A stretch of 64,000 bases of DNA, from the NCBI GenBank assembly GCA_907163375.1, contig CAJQUW010001414.1, positions 1 through 64,000 on the forward strand, read 5' to 3'. Under the pieces are notes generated by a model. The model was not told where the DNA came from. It was given only the letters and a program-made list of their open reading frames with translations, and searched no databases. Source of the DNA: Prostheceraeus crozeri (taxonomy: Eukaryota; Platyhelminthes; Polycladida; Euryleptidae). Every line of letters begins with the position of its first letter. The stretch's first letter is position 1. Positions 32,759 to 45,369 of the stretch are shown piece by piece. The position numbers and the translations under genes were made by a program.

Positions 32759-33415
32759 TAATGAAAATACGGAGAAGCGACTTCACGTGTCCGGTATTAT
32801 ATCGATAGAGAGAAAAAAACCAAGTTTCAACGGATACAAAAAAGAAGAGATATTATTATTATTATACGACGTTTCGCCTTGCAGGCTTGGTCACGTATGA
32901 ATGTACGGAAAGACACATGAGAGATGAAGTAATACACAATGATATAAGTTCACTTCGATGAAGAACATTGTGGTCTACAACCGGCATTTAACATTAATTG
33001 GGAGATTTTACATACTGGCCTAAGCCATTTCAATAGAAGAAAGACACTTGAAGGTATGTACATCTCCAAAGAAGAACCTTATACTTTGATGAATGGTTGT
33101 ACTGGTCGCAGTATTGTTTATGAAAGTTAAGGTCTATGTGTATGTAATTTCTTCTTTAGGTCCTATTTTCGGTTTTCGCATGCTGTTTGTATTTTAGGTA
33201 GTAGTATTTTTATTATTCCATATCTTACTGAGGTATGGAACACTTGTTTTTACTGTAAATACGTGTGAACTTATATCATTGTGTATTACTTCATCTCTCA
33301 TGTGTCTTTCCGTACATTATTCATACGTGACCAAGCCTGCAAGGCGAAACGTCGTATAATAATAATATCTCTTCTTTTTTAATATCCGTTGAAACTTGGT
33401 TTTTTTCTCTCTATC
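32759..33415. mobile_element. element with about 150-bp inverted arms and 12-bp direct repeats; Penelope-like remnant is possible
   Basis: The arms 32803-32955 and 33262-33413 are inverted copies at high identity, sharing GATAGAGAGAAAAAAACC at the outside and CACAATGATATAAGTTCAC inside. Each arm holds TAATAATA next to GACGTTTCGCCTTGCAGGC. Direct repeats AAGATGTCATAA lie at 32747-32758 and 33416-33427. The left arm starts 44 bases inside the left repeat, so ends are not symmetric. Variable longer duplications, inverted terminal copies and a GGCGAAACGTCG motif all occur in Penelope-like elements, but no reverse transcriptase is present; a MITE is the alternative. Confidence 0.6.
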
Positions 33416-33642
33416 AAGATGTCATAAATTCTGATTCTGAATTAAATACACGTTCACACTTTCCTGCGGGTTTTAATGCAAGATAACCGATAGCGCTCTT
33501 ACCCTGCCTAACAACTGTGAAATCATGAATTTCTAGAAGGACATTCTCGTAACCAGGACTTCTGCAAGTGACAATCTGACCTATCACCTATTCATGAGGA
33601 CATCCAATAACAAAGCATGCGAATCCACATCACAGACAAGGT

Positions 33643-33765
33643 CTCCGGGCACAGTGGTTAAGTGCTTGGCCTAGCGATCATTCGGTCCAGAGGTCGAGCC
33701 CCGAAAGTGTCATTGGAATACAGGAAAGGCTTCCGGACAAGCTCTGATTTAAGAATCGTCTTCTT
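33643..33765 (+). repeat. tRNA-derived SINE family S2, copy a
   Basis: Reads GGGCACAGTGGTTAAGTGCT (A-box region), TTGGCCTAGCGATC, then GAGGTCGAGCCCCGAAAGTG (B-box region), then GTCATTGGAA and a body that soon diverges from the other copies at 46074-46240 and 58631-58803. Confidence 0.75.
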
Positions 33766-33799
33766 TACATAATGAAAGTTTAATTAGAGCTAATCCCCA

Positions 33800-34090
33800 G
33801 GCTAGCGGGATCTATGCTACTACATGTGTACTGAAATGCCAAATATAAAGTAATGCTGGGTAAATATTTAACGTATTCAAATAAGTAGTTCTCAAAATGC
33901 AAATATCAACACCAGAAAGCAAAAGAAGTACATCCTTGAACGTCTATTTGCCTAAATCGATGTCAAAACGGAATGAAAGTTAAATTGAAGTTAGCCTTAA
34001 GCTGCTTGAACGATACTTCTATTATTTTGAGTGTCTTTCAGTCTTCACAGTAAACGTGTCAAGACAATATGCTGACTCCAAAAGCCAAAG
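33800..34090. other. intergenic, nothing recognised
   Basis: No feature seen. Confidence 0.3.
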
Positions 34091-34096
34091 TTGTTG

Positions 34097-34921
34097 TTTT
34101 TCAATGAAAGTGATTTTGACTTGACACTGCTGGGGAAAGCAGAAATTTACGGTCGCTTTAATATAAAAATTTTTATTTCAAAACAACAACGGGACTTCGG
34201 CGTCCTGCGCCTTCTGAGGTCGATGTTAGGCCGCTGTCACACAGAGCATCTTATGTCCATCTTCCATTTGGGATTTCCCTTTAATTACTTGTAGAAGAGA
34301 ATACAACCTGTCACACAGAAAAAGGCATCTTCCATCACGCTGTCACACAGGAAAAGTCATAAGGCGTTGTCCATCGGACATAAAGCATGAAATTATGCGG
34401 CTGATGAAGTTCATTTCCATCTGTCATCAGGCATCAGCCGCGAGACTGTTCTAAAATTAGAAAGTGAAGTGACGTGTGAGGGAAGATATAGGAAGCTGTG
34501 ATTTGCAAAGAGAAGCAATGTATCAGAAAACAGCTCTTTATTCACCAGGTCGGACGAGGACAAGGATTGAGGAAGAGAAGAGCTTAGACAATAGTCATAG
34601 CAACGGTTGATAGTAAAAAATAGCAATGACTGCATCGGGAATGGATTTCCCTGGTGTGACTGCGGTCCGTGGAAGATGGAAGATGAAAATCGTCTCATCA
34701 CGCCTTATGAAGAATATGCAAAGAGGCGACTGACATGGAAGATGGAAGACGCCTTATTCTGCGTGACAGCGGCGCTTGTGTCCGGGGGACGCTAACAGCG
34801 ACCTCAGAAGGCGCAGGACGCCGAAGGCCATTAATGGATTGAAAGAAAAAAAATTTATATTGAGAGAACGTAAATTTCTGTTTTTCCGGGAGTTTCAAGT
34901 CAATATGACTCTCATTGAAAA
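34097..34921. mobile_element. foldback-type element with about 200-bp arms and inner GCTGTCACACAG repeats
   Basis: Outer arms start TTTTTCAATGAAAGT (34097) and, inverted, TTTTCAATGAGAGT (34921). Both continue through TTGACTTGA, CAGAAATTTACG, AATATAAA and an identical GGCGTCCTGCGCCTTCTGAG block. Inside, another inverted pair begins GCCGCTGTCACAC (34232 and, inverted, near 34784), and the word CTGTCACACAG occurs three times on the left. The inner unit may be a MITE inserted in the outer one, or the subterminal part of one element. No transposase; frames of 60-96 codons here are arm translations. Confidence 0.7.
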
Positions 34922-34929
34922 CGTGCAGT

Positions 34930-36925
34930 GTCCCGGAGATTGGTCAATTGCGTGAAAGCTATTGTTTACAAGATTAGTTGGGCCAGGTAGTGCGATATCT
35001 TTGTTGATTAATGGCTCAAAATTCATCGCCTGTCCCCTGCATTGCATGGGCAGACTATTGAACAGAAATCAACTGATTTTGTATTGAATTCTTTCGCGCA
35101 TTTGTGCTTGCATCAGCATTTTTACAGCAGCATTCGTGTTTGAATTTGCAAGATGATTTGTTCAAAGCACATCTGTTAACTATTCCGATTGAAAGCATGA
35201 AAAGCAGTGAAATAATCCGAAACAGAATAACAAACCAACTTTGAGACTTTCGCCTTTCATAGGAAGCAGATTCACTAATGAAATTACTATTTGTGATTCA
35301 ATTTAGTCAACGGCCTGACAATTATCAACAATTCGGAGCTGCTTTTCTACCTACCGCACCACTCTGGAGAGATGCAAGCTGAGAATCTCACGAGTTTCAA
35401 ACAGGATAGATTCACAAATGAATAGAGGAAGCGGATGCAACATTAATAGTGTGTGAAATTGCGACTGCGAAGAACAAAAGATAATTTATTGTGGGTTTTA
35501 CGGATCTCATGACATCAAACCGTAATCAGCATAATTGCCTGACCTGCTGGATTTTCGATTCAATTTATCTTTTTTCATTCATCTCCAATTATTGCTAGAA
35601 TAGATGTGACTGACATAGAAAGCTGGAGTGTGTAAGAACCCCATCTTCATAGCGATCTTTGATGTCAGCTGGAGCTGCAAGAGCAACTTCTATTGAACAT
35701 GAAGGGCACAGCATTAGAATGCTCATTTCCTAGAAGGGCGGAGTCACATCTGGTATGTAATGAAATGAATACGGTCAAACAATACGGCGTCACCAGAGAT
35801 CACAGACTCTCTATTGTCTCTGGGCGTCACTGAATAAGCACTGAGCCTCAAACAGCAACCAGTGGCGTGCGTGTCATACACATCGAGTTCTACGTTCGGT
35901 CACACTTCGCTGTCACTGTGCCTTTCATTGGCGAATCCTACGAATAGATGGAGTGAACTAAGTTTATCACGCCTGCCAACTTTGAGACAAAGAATCTGAC
36001 GGATCAACATTAACGAGAAAACTTGTGCGCAATGATCTGAATTCTTCGAATCTGAAGGAATCGTGACAATCGAAGCAGTTTGAAGTAATTCACAGCAATT
36101 CGCAAGCGACGCACGACTGTTTCAGTAGTGCATTAGGAATTCCTTTTTCCCCACTTACTAAGTTCCGGCATGTGCTATCGTTTTGAATTAATCTTTACTT
36201 CTAAGAAACTGAAAGGGTTAAACAATCTAATTCTGCGATTTAAGGTAATGAATTATCGTGGTCGGACAAACGTTGAGCTGATGGTATTTCTGAAGAAGAT
36301 CAAAACAGCTGTCCATCTGAATGAGCACTTCTTCATTCACCCGTGTGCCTCAATCAGCCGCTTGCTTCTTTTCCACCCTTCATATCATCCATGATTTATC
36401 CACTTCTTCGGTGACTCAGAGGGAAATTTCAATTCCGTGATAATGACAAAAATAATCTAAATTCGAACATCTATCTGCGTGGGAATATGTATGCTAGAAG
36501 ACGAACAAATGAATCAAACATTTTTATTTGAACATCCGACCAACAGAGTTCACTTGGCTTCGACTAGACAGGTCCTAGCATATATATCTGTCGAGCAATG
36601 TCACTCCGTCTACTGATCAGAAAAGAAGGAGTTTGATTTTCCATCATTTCATCACTATGACTTCCGAGTTTGCGAACTCTGCTTTAACGATTGTTATCCT
36701 TGACTTGACTGATAGTGTTTCTTCACTAAGTCTCGCGTCCTTTCACTTAAATAATCTGATACATGTACAACATCTGATGAAATAATTTTCATTTATCTAT
36801 TTGTCAGGATTACAGTGAAGTGCAAAAAATTGCTTCTGAAGAACTTTACTAAAGAGCCTTGCAGTTGCGAATAGATCATACAAAGTGCATGTGTCACGAC
36901 GCAGATTTGATATTAATCATTCATT
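34930..36925. other. intergenic, nothing recognised
   Basis: Two kilobases with no inverted-repeat element, LINE or exon recognised. The frame 36170-36394 (+, 74 codons) has no known motif and no convincing splice sites. Confidence 0.4.
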
Positions 36926-36929
36926 GCAG

Positions 36930-37740
36930 GCAAATGGATACGTTTCAGCCGCCGTCGGAATGCCAAAAGTGATTCACACGGAAGACTGTTCCATGCACGC
37001 GATGCCGAAACGCACGGTCACCAAGGGACATGAGTGAAGGCACTGTCACTAACAGAGTTCTGGAGTCAGCAGATCGTAGACAACGAAGTGCAGCGACATT
37101 ACTGATGGGCTGCAGTGTCAGAGAGGTAACGCGGTGCCATAACATGTAAATATCGAAATGTAAGAACACGTAAGCGAACTTTATGCGCTCTGGGACCCGT
37201 AGCCAGTGCAGCTCACGGAGAAGTAACGTAATGTGCTCCGACCGCATGGCTACATGTATCAGTTTGACTGCGGCATTCAAGACGCCGATGCCGGTACCCA
37301 GGAATGCCATTCAGTACCGAGCAGCAGTAATCCACCTTACTGATCACAAGCGCTCTGATGAGGGTTAGCAGGGCTTGGCGAGATAGTGAGCGCCGAACAC
37401 CGCGAATTTGACGCAACACTGCGAAGCACGACATCGCTGTATTGTTAACATGCGCCTTCATGATTACGCCAGCATCAATTCGAACCACAAAGTCACAGAC
37501 TGAAGTTACAGGCATGACTGATGAACCGGCGATGATGGCCGGCCCAGTTGGGATCAGATGTTGCCTTCTCACAGGAGCGCACCAGATAACCTCAGTCTTG
37601 CTGGATTCAAGAGGAGCCTGTTGGAAGCCATCCACTTAGATACATCAGCCACTCAGGCTGACACCGTCTGAACGAGCTGACCACTGGTGGATTGCCTGTA
37701 AACAACGCGCTGAACGGCAGGTGAACAAGACATGGTACCC
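36930..37740 (-). pseudogene. CR1/L2-like LINE, reverse transcriptase C-terminal fragment
   Basis: The - strand reads KWMASNRLLLNP and SKTEVIWCAPVRRQHLIPTG, then LRQIRGVRRSLSRQALLTLI and RALVISKVDYCCSVLNGIPG, then (in a shifted frame) MRSEHITLLLRELHWLRVPE and SLMSLGDRAF. These are consecutive blocks of the CR1/L2-type RT thumb and connection region. At least one frameshift (near 37250) and a stop upstream of the KWMASNR block. The catalytic YADD region is absent and the 5' side ends near 37740. Confidence 0.88.
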
Positions 37741-37909
37741 AAGTTCGTGGAAGACGAAGGTCATGCTGAACTTGTTGTCATCTTGTATCTAACTAAGCAA
37801 ATGTCATCCTCATACAATGTGTAACATTTTCAACTGCGGATGTAGGACAGTTTCAACCAATGAAAACAGGCGAATTGCGACGCCATTTATTATCTCACTC
37901 TAATTCACT

Positions 37910-38065
37910 GACGGAAACTAACTGCGTGTCTTGACGGATTTGAACCACCGACATTTGACTTTCTAGGCCAACGCTCTACCAGATGAGCTGTCGAAGAACA
38001 ACTATAAGACCGCAGTCATCAATTGAAGAATCCGCGGAACCCACCAAGTGGCTTCGTCTCCAAAG
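37910..38065 (-). repeat. tRNA-containing repeat family S1, copy b
   Basis: The tRNA-like module is well kept (AGCTCATCTGGTAGAGCGTT, TTGGCCTAGAAAG, GTGGTTCAAATCCGTCAAG) and ends CACGCAGTTAGTTTCCGTC. Upstream it shares CGCGGATTCTTCAATTGATG with copies a and c, then diverges past 38065. Confidence 0.8.
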
Positions 38066-38069
38066 ACAA

Positions 38070-39430
38070 AAACGAAGTATCAGTGGTCAATTCAATCTGC
38101 CAAAACCAAGATATTAGTCATCCAAAGCAGTTATGTGAGACTTCAGAAAGGAGAAAAATGCCTAGGGAAATGGAATGCAGCCTCGATAGTAACCGCAGTA
38201 CAAAATGCATGCAAAGCTAACATGCAGGTTCTTGTCGCAATTATAGAATCTTGAGCTGAAATTACATAACGTTTCCATGTCTGATTGTTGCAAAAAGCTT
38301 CAAATCGACAAGTTGTACGTTCAATTGAAACCACAGCATTATCTGATGATGAAACATGAAAGCAATTCGAACAATTTGAACGTTTGCCTAGACAGCAAGC
38401 AACTTCCGCTTAATTAAATTGACCTTTTATTTGAACTTAGCGAGCTTCAAGCATGTGACATTAAATGAAAGACTGACGCGCTTTCCCAAGCATTGTTCCA
38501 TGTCTATCGCATCAATACAACATTAACATGAATTTTTGAGGGCAAGCGCCTGAAAATGTCCTACACTGTTGCCCGAAAAAATCTATTTTAATAATATTAT
38601 GCGTAATTCAAATGGTCTGGGCAGCAATGCTATGAATACACATGTGGATATGCGCTAATTGAGACTTCCAAAATATCTTTCACATGCATAGATACAGATA
38701 TCTTCATTGCAGGATACTTTGTTGCCTTCTCTTTTCCACATTGTACTATAACTGAATTGCGCACATTGTCAAATCGCATCATTTAAATGTCACGCGCTAA
38801 CATCACTGATCACCTTTCGAAAAAAGACTGAAATTTTGTATCATCACGATGATTATTAGCCGCAGTGCTGTATTTTTGCCTTTGTTGTTGGATTAGAATC
38901 AACAGAATTTCATCATTTTCTTTCATCGAACCACATGCACGGATGAAGGAGTCAAATTTAAAATGAAGATCTTCTCAAATTTCATGAATAATTCTCTGTC
39001 AGTGAGAGAACATGAACAATGCATGTCAATGACACATTCTTCATACGTTTTATTTTCTCTCCTGAGTGAATATGAAATCAGGAAGTGATATATCATTTGG
39101 AAGAGAAGAGATAACAAGCCTATGACAATGTCGCACGCTGTCATTTTCATCAATATCATTTATCTATATTGTTTAACACTAGACCCGATCCGCATCCGCT
39201 TCCTGTTAACCATGTAAGCGAATAGTTACAGAGGAAAGAAAAGGAACAGAGTAACAGGTAAACATTTTCTTAACAGGTGAATTACTACAGACTACTATAT
39301 ATTGAATAATAAATGTAGTTAAGTTTTGTTTTTGTTTGTAGTTACGTTTTGCACCAAATAGCTCTTGAATAGAATCATGAAAGTGATCCAAACACTGAGG
39401 GTGGATTATTTTTCCTTTGATGGTGACGGC
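38070..39430. other. intergenic, nothing recognised
   Basis: No feature seen. Short frames here (60-78 codons) lack motifs. Confidence 0.4.
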
Positions 39431-39438
39431 TCACTCAC

Positions 39439-40050
39439 TCATCCCTTTTTACGTCCTTGTGGTCCAGAAGATGCTGGGTTAGACGATTTCCGTTTGATGA
39501 TGCTCCTCCACTTCTGGCGATCGTGTGTATCAGCTTTTTGAGCACCAACACTTTTCAAGTCTTCGGCGATGACATCGCGCCAGGTCTTTCTTTGGCGTCC
39601 AACAGCACGCTTGCCAGATACTTCCATGTCCGTGGCTTTCTTGACCCATTCCGACTCGCTCTTCCTCCGCACATGACCAAACCAGCGCAACCTTTGTCTT
39701 CTGATCGAATCCAAGATGTTCTCTAGCCCCATTTCCTGTCGCAGTTCTTCATTCGACCTTCTCACTCCGCACATCCAACGTATCATGCGCATCTCCGCAG
39801 ACAGCAGCATCCTTTCATGATTTGCGAGCAGGGGCCACGATTCACAACCGTAAATCATTGCTTGCCGGACACATGCAGCATACAGCTGGCCGCATGGACG
39901 GTGACTTCGATGTTAAGAAGGCTTGGAGCTCCCGAAACTTTCTCCAACCACACCGTATTCTGGCAACCACTGCTGACTCAACACCACCGCAACTGTCGAT
40001 AACATCACCAAGATAGCAGAAGCTGTCCATTGATGGTGACAGCATTGCAA
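39439..40050 (-). pseudogene. second RTE-like LINE, C-terminal fragment
   Basis: The - strand reads SFCYLGDVIDSCGGVESAV and ARIRCGWRKFRELQAFLTSK (40045-39890), then in a shifted frame MIYGCESWPLLANHERMLLS, MRMIRWMCGVRR, RRQRLRWFGHVRRK and GRQRKTWRDVIAEDLK to a stop at 39439. This is the thumb/C-terminal region of an RTE-related reverse transcriptase, distinct in sequence from the copy in BUB3. One frameshift lies near 39890. Immediately after the stop come three GTGA units, the kind of simple 3' tail used by RTE-type LINEs. Confidence 0.88.
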
Positions 40051-40229
40051 GAAAATCAGTAAATTGAGTACTTTTCCCATTTCAACATAAGTCTATCAAT
40101 TAATTGCAATTTTTCGACGGCACCAATCAATTAATTTCGACAAATTAATTGCAATACAATTAATGTCTGATAGCCCCTGATCACGGGTTACTATCATCAT
40201 TTCAATAAAAGTGAAGTTGAATTGGTACT

Positions 40230-40860
40230 ATAAATGCTTCAACCAGATTCCTCTTGGAATCACATTTGATAGCAAAATGAATTGGGATAAGCATGTTGAC
40301 ATGATGTACTGTAAAGCCTCCAAAAGAATAAACATTTCAAGAAAACTGCAAAAGACCCTCAAAGAGGACGAACTTCATCAAGTATACACACCCCTGATTA
40401 GGTCTCTTTGGAATATGCATGCCCTGTTTTCGTTGGTCTAAAGAAAACTCATATCCCCAACTACAACGTCTCGACAACCGTGCCCACCAAATAATATACA
40501 ATATTTATCATGGAAGCACCAATGCGAGGAAGTGTAGCTGTAGAAAGCACGAAGTTCAATTTCGTCGTGAATCAATCAGCAAGGTGCTTTTCTTTCGAAT
40601 GGAAGAAAATAAAGGTCATGACCTGAACAATCGTATTTCTCCTCGAGTGCGGACATACTATTGTGTCTGTCTCTGCAGATCTCTCAGACGTAAAAACACT
40701 TTTCCCTTCCGTAACTTTGCTTGTGAAATATGACTTAAATCACCGCACCATCTGATATCTGTAACATTTTTTTGAATCTTCATGCCTTCATGTTATCTAT
40801 GCTCCGTAATTTTTATCGATTGCCATTTTGAAAATATAAACACTATTATTATTATTAGTA
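40230..40860 (+). pseudogene. non-LTR retrotransposon 3' end (jockey/CR1-like)
   Basis: + strand frames read IPLGITFDSKMNWDKHVD, SKRINISRKLQKTLKEDELH and QVYTPLIRSL; then, shifted, EYACPVFVGLKKTHIP; then LQRLDNRAHQIIYN and LRRKNTFPFRNF, stop at 40733. The order matches the C-terminus of jockey/CR1-type RT proteins. At least two frameshifts (near 40400 and 40455). About 110 bases of 3' UTR end in an ATT repeat at 40845-40858, the tail expected of these LINEs. Confidence 0.82.
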
Positions 40861-40869
40861 TTGATTTCT

Positions 40870-43110
40870 TTAATTTATGCAGACTAATTGCTGTTGCGGA
40901 GATAATTACAGATTAATTTCCATCCGAATATATTTGCCAGAATGGCTTTCAGCCTGACATAAGGTTGCGTTATCGCGATGCATCTTACGTAATATTTACC
41001 ATTCATCGAAAAGAATTGATGAAAATGATTGACTTGGCAAAGAGTAATACCACGACCCCTATGACCCAACACAATCACACGAACAGTCATATCGAAGCAG
41101 AAACTTCGGCTACACTGAGAAAATGACCTCAAGTTGAACTTAATATCCTTTTCGATAGTATATCGAACACACATTCCACAGGCAATAATATTTCTTTTGT
41201 AAATGACGAGATAAAAGTCAAATTGTAGGGGATTGTTTTGCTTGAAATAAGTTCTGACTACAGATGAAGATCGAACAAAAACCGCATGTCATAATCTTTC
41301 AATGAAAGGGGAAATCTATGAGTAAACGAGTGAATTCATCGAAGATTTACCTTGTAGTTAAAAGAGGTCACCGTCTTCTCAAATCTATCTCATAATGATG
41401 CACAAAAGTCTTCAATCGGTTTCAATTGTAGGTCAGAGAACTGCCTCAATCTTCGTCAGGATGCGAAAAGAAGTAAACATTTGTGTAAATTTGTATCAGA
41501 AGCTTTGTAAAGGCAAGAGTTTACATTGAGAAGTAATCAACCACCTGATCAAAAGCATGCCCTCCTGGATTCAACAGGTGATTGAACTTTTAAGTGAGGT
41601 TACGAAATATTAGTCACCACCAGCGAACATACCATGTGCGCTTTTAAGTGCCAATTGGCTCTACAGAGCCAATGAACAACAAAGAAAATTTCGTTTCAAT
41701 TTTTACCTACATTTATCGGCCAAATTAGTATCTGTAATTGGCAAAATTTCACTAAATGAGACAAAATTTATGCATGTGCTCCACTTTTATGGTCATCACT
41801 GTAGAATTGCGAGGTCATCAGGCTGGTGCACCAAGTGTGCATTTCGATCAATTTGATATTTTTCTATTTCAATTAGTTCACAGCTCCAATTAATTAATAC
41901 ATATTATGTGCAAACAAAATGTGGATTCCAAATGTAATTTCATAAGAATCAGTAGAGACTTATGAAGGTATAAGCATTTAATGAGTGTTTCATTAATAAT
42001 AACAATTCTCAAACACTCAAAATCTTCTCAAAGAATTTTGAGTTCTTCTTACAAAGATCAGTCGACTACAGGCTCGCAAATGCGCTATCTTATTATATTA
42101 GTTATCTTACTACTAATATCCAATTATCCTATCTAAATTTGGAATCTAACGAGCGACGTTCGGTTAAAAGATGATCCTCATGGACACGATTACAATTTGA
42201 AAGCTTTGATTTTATTAAATTTATCCACAGAAATTACATTTCCGGTCTGGCCAACAATTAGGTTTCTTCTTAGACATTTGATTGCTTCCTGTACAGTTTC
42301 AGGTTATAAGAATATCATTCGTCACACGTCTCCTTATCCCTTGCATCTCTGAAATCAGCATTTGACAAATAATGAAGTACACAGCATTTTTTTCAATTTT
42401 CTATTGTCGTTTACCTTCCCCCAATTTCTGTCTGAAACTGAGTCGGTTCTTGTTATGTCTGGATAAAGCAATGCATCAACTTTTATTTTCATTCATCGAT
42501 ACGACTAATCGGATATGGTCGGAAATCGGGGCTCAGCTCTTCAATTGTTCGCAATTTTGATTTGAGGGCTGCATCTGATACGACGCCAACTGAGGGATGA
42601 TGAAAGACAAGAAATATCTTCATCCATTTCGTGCTTTCATTGTTAAATTGAAATTGACATGTCTGTCGGATGGCGACAGTGATTGTTGTGACCTTAAAAA
42701 GAAGGTCGACAATCAATAATTCATAACACTGAAGCAGTGAGATGGATTATTCACTGATTTAAACTTTAATGCAGTAAGAGAGAATTATAGGTCTATTACC
42801 AGGGTTTTTTTAAGGCTTTTGCTAAGAGTCATCTGATCATTTCCACGGGTCACACTCAAATCGTCTCAAGATCGAATTTCATTTGTGTACGCCTAACGCA
42901 CTCAGGATTTATAAGCAAAAACAGAAGTCATGAATGGAGCCTAACATTTAGCAGTGAATTCTACTCGCGATTCTGCACGTACGTGTGCAAGGTGACTTTT
43001 TAAGTCTTGAAGTTAAATACATGTGTATTTAGACAAGAAACTCATATCAAACATACAAATGTATTTTATCATCATACAGCTAGTGCCCGCATCATACCCG
43101 CATGAACAAA
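40870..43110. other. intergenic, nothing recognised
   Basis: No inverted-repeat pair, LINE block or exon was recognised in these 2.2 kb. Confidence 0.4.
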
Positions 43111-43116
43111 TCGACA

Positions 43117-43779
43117 TCAGGTCCAGAAAGCATTCATGTCAACTACGTCATCAGACTCATCATTGATTTCAATACCATAACATTCGCTATCATCACCCAT
43201 TACGTTTTCATCGGTATCTGTGACTAACAGTCTCTTGCGGGGAAGCGAGTTTCGTCGATCTTTAGTGTTTATCCACTCCTCCGCTATTTCCAACACTTCT
43301 TTGTCGGACAGGTGCTCAGGACCGTTGTTGCTTACATTGAGAAGCGCTGCTAAGGTAAGGTCCAGCAGGCGGTTACGACTTTTGGTCTTGACTGTTAATT
43401 TGAAAAATCCCCGTTCATTCCTAGCAGCAGAAAATGGAATCGTGAGTGCAATTGCCGCAAATTTCCACACTTGAGAGTAGTGACTACCATAAACGTCGAT
43501 TTTCATATGATCAGAGTCGATCAGATATTTTCTACACGATTCAGTCGGAGGTCGTACAAAGAAAAGCAAGAAGAAAAGGCTGCCTAGATTATGAGTGACA
43601 TGCATCTTACGAGTGTTGATAACGATAGCGCATCTCCTCTCTCCATTCTCCATGCTAATGAGCAATCTTGAGATGAATTCTGGGCATTGATAGTGTTGGC
43701 TATAAATCACTTCATGTGACGGATGAACGTTCAAAATCCACGGTGCAGAATGTGACCCGTGGAACACTTTAAAAAACAC
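43117..43779 (-). pseudogene. hAT transposase C-terminal (dimerisation) remnant
   Basis: A 220-codon open frame. Residues about 110-165 read KFAAIALTIPFSAARNERGF, then KTKSRNRLLD, then LAALLNVSNNGPEHLSDKE. This matches the hAT C-terminal dimerisation block (LALTIPVSSAECERGFS ... IKTKLRNRLS ... LMRISIEGP), with the usual CERGFS cysteine replaced (NERGF). The acidic tail DSECYGIEINDESDDV follows. The N-terminal 100 residues do not resemble the transposase, so only the tail of the gene is preserved. A host gene domesticated from hAT is less likely, as no further exon was found. Confidence 0.65.
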
Positions 43780-43799
43780 TATTACAGATATTATTTATA

Positions 43800-45365
43800 A
43801 CCCATACGTTTAATGACTACCTCAAACTACTATCCTGGCGAACTTTCAATAGAAAAAATAACCGTTTACATCAGTCCCGGTTTTGGTGCCTTAGTCCCGG
43901 CGTCCGGAAAGTGTCTTTCGAGACAGATACTCGTAAATGTTCCGGTTTGCAGTATCTTCAATTCTAAAATTCAGCAGACATATTTTTCAGCTCTAGTTAG
44001 TTACGATTATTTAGGTATTATGCTTTAAAGTATTAAGGTGTTTTGTCTATCTAGTTATTAAGATATTAGTGCATGCATAAAGATATCTATGTAAGGGAAT
44101 AAGCACTGACTGTTCATTATTGAAAATAGGTTTAAAAATCAAGGTTTTCACTATATTAATATACAAAAAAGATAATCAATATATTTCGGGTATTTAGACC
44201 ATTGTAATTATGAAGAAAAGATTTAGATAAGCCAAATTCATGGTTTACACCAAAAGAGAATGTGCAAGCAAGAAACAACAATTTCCATTATTATTTTTCT
44301 CACAACAATGCAAAAGGCAAACGTACTGATCGAATCAATTGCCTAGACCATTGCACTACAAGAATGATATTTTATCAAACTTTCTGAGAATATATGTGTG
44401 CTGAACCTGATAACTTGAGTTCGGGATTTTTTCAGATTCATGATAAGAGCAATAATCAGACCCCACATGACTTCAAAATCATCCTGTACCTTCGGGTTCG
44501 TGTCGGGAAGGATCGCTCATCTGTGGACTGTATATTTGACAATGACCTCAACTTTCCCAAGAAGTTTCACACTGAATTTCTTTTTCTCCTCTGTCACAGG
44601 GAGGAGGTCTTCCAAGTTGTCTTTGAAAAGTCAACGAACCTGCGCCCCTTCAAAAAATGACATCAGCATTGCTGTTGGTTTGATATGCGCAACTTGAGAG
44701 TTCATCCAAGTTCAGTATCGATTCACTTGTCCTCAGCGTGGATTTACCGGTCGAGGTTAAGTCAAGAATTTGCCATTCACAGGATGAGCGGATTCACCTG
44801 GCGTTGTTACCTCAAGAGATCTGTCTCGATACGCATTTCATCTCCATCAATGATTTAATCCTTCACATTACCTTCATCCCTTTCTCTCTCTCCTTCCGGA
44901 ATTGATGATGCACTTTCCCAGACTGCGTCATGCCGAGACTTCAGTAGATGACGTGATCGCGGGCTATTATCATCTCGTCTCACTGAACGAAACTTGCGTC
45001 TTCTGGCTGACCGCACTGGCAGTGGCGACAGAGGGAGTCAATAGTTCTATCCTGAGCTAAAAATATCCGAACACGTGTCTATCTACGTAACGAGATAAAG
45101 ATCAACGTGAAGTATTCTTTCTTCTACCTATCATTCAGCTAAATTCGATCCTTTAAGTTCAGAGCGATGCAAATCTTCAAGAAAGATGAAACCTTATAAT
45201 CAACTGCTCAAGATGGAAATGTAAATGAGACTGTGATGGTTTTCTCTGACGTTCGCTGATTAGTCCAATGTCTGCGGTTTGAAATGAGACTGAAAAAGCA
45301 GCTCAGCATGTTGAAATCGATGCAAGCACCGATGACAAGTAGTAGTGAAGGCTGGAAAATGCTCG
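43800..45365. other. intergenic; one unexplained open block at 44416-44660
   Basis: Following GGGATTTTTTCAG at 44427-44439, a + strand frame of 74 codons reads IHDKSNNQTPHDFKIILYL ... REEVFQVVFEKSTNLRPFKK to a stop at 44660. The - strand of the same bases is open except for one stop (DLLPVTEEKKKFSVKLLGKV, VQDDFEVMWGLIIALIMNL). I recognise neither. The remainder shows nothing. Confidence 0.3.
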
Positions 45366-45369
45366 AAAT

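Noticed and set aside
33334-33354. Hammerhead ribozyme in the arm of the 32759-33415 element
   Set aside because: Stem II and GAAAC are present but the CUGANGA box is not (GTGACCA instead). Kept only as a hint in the findings.
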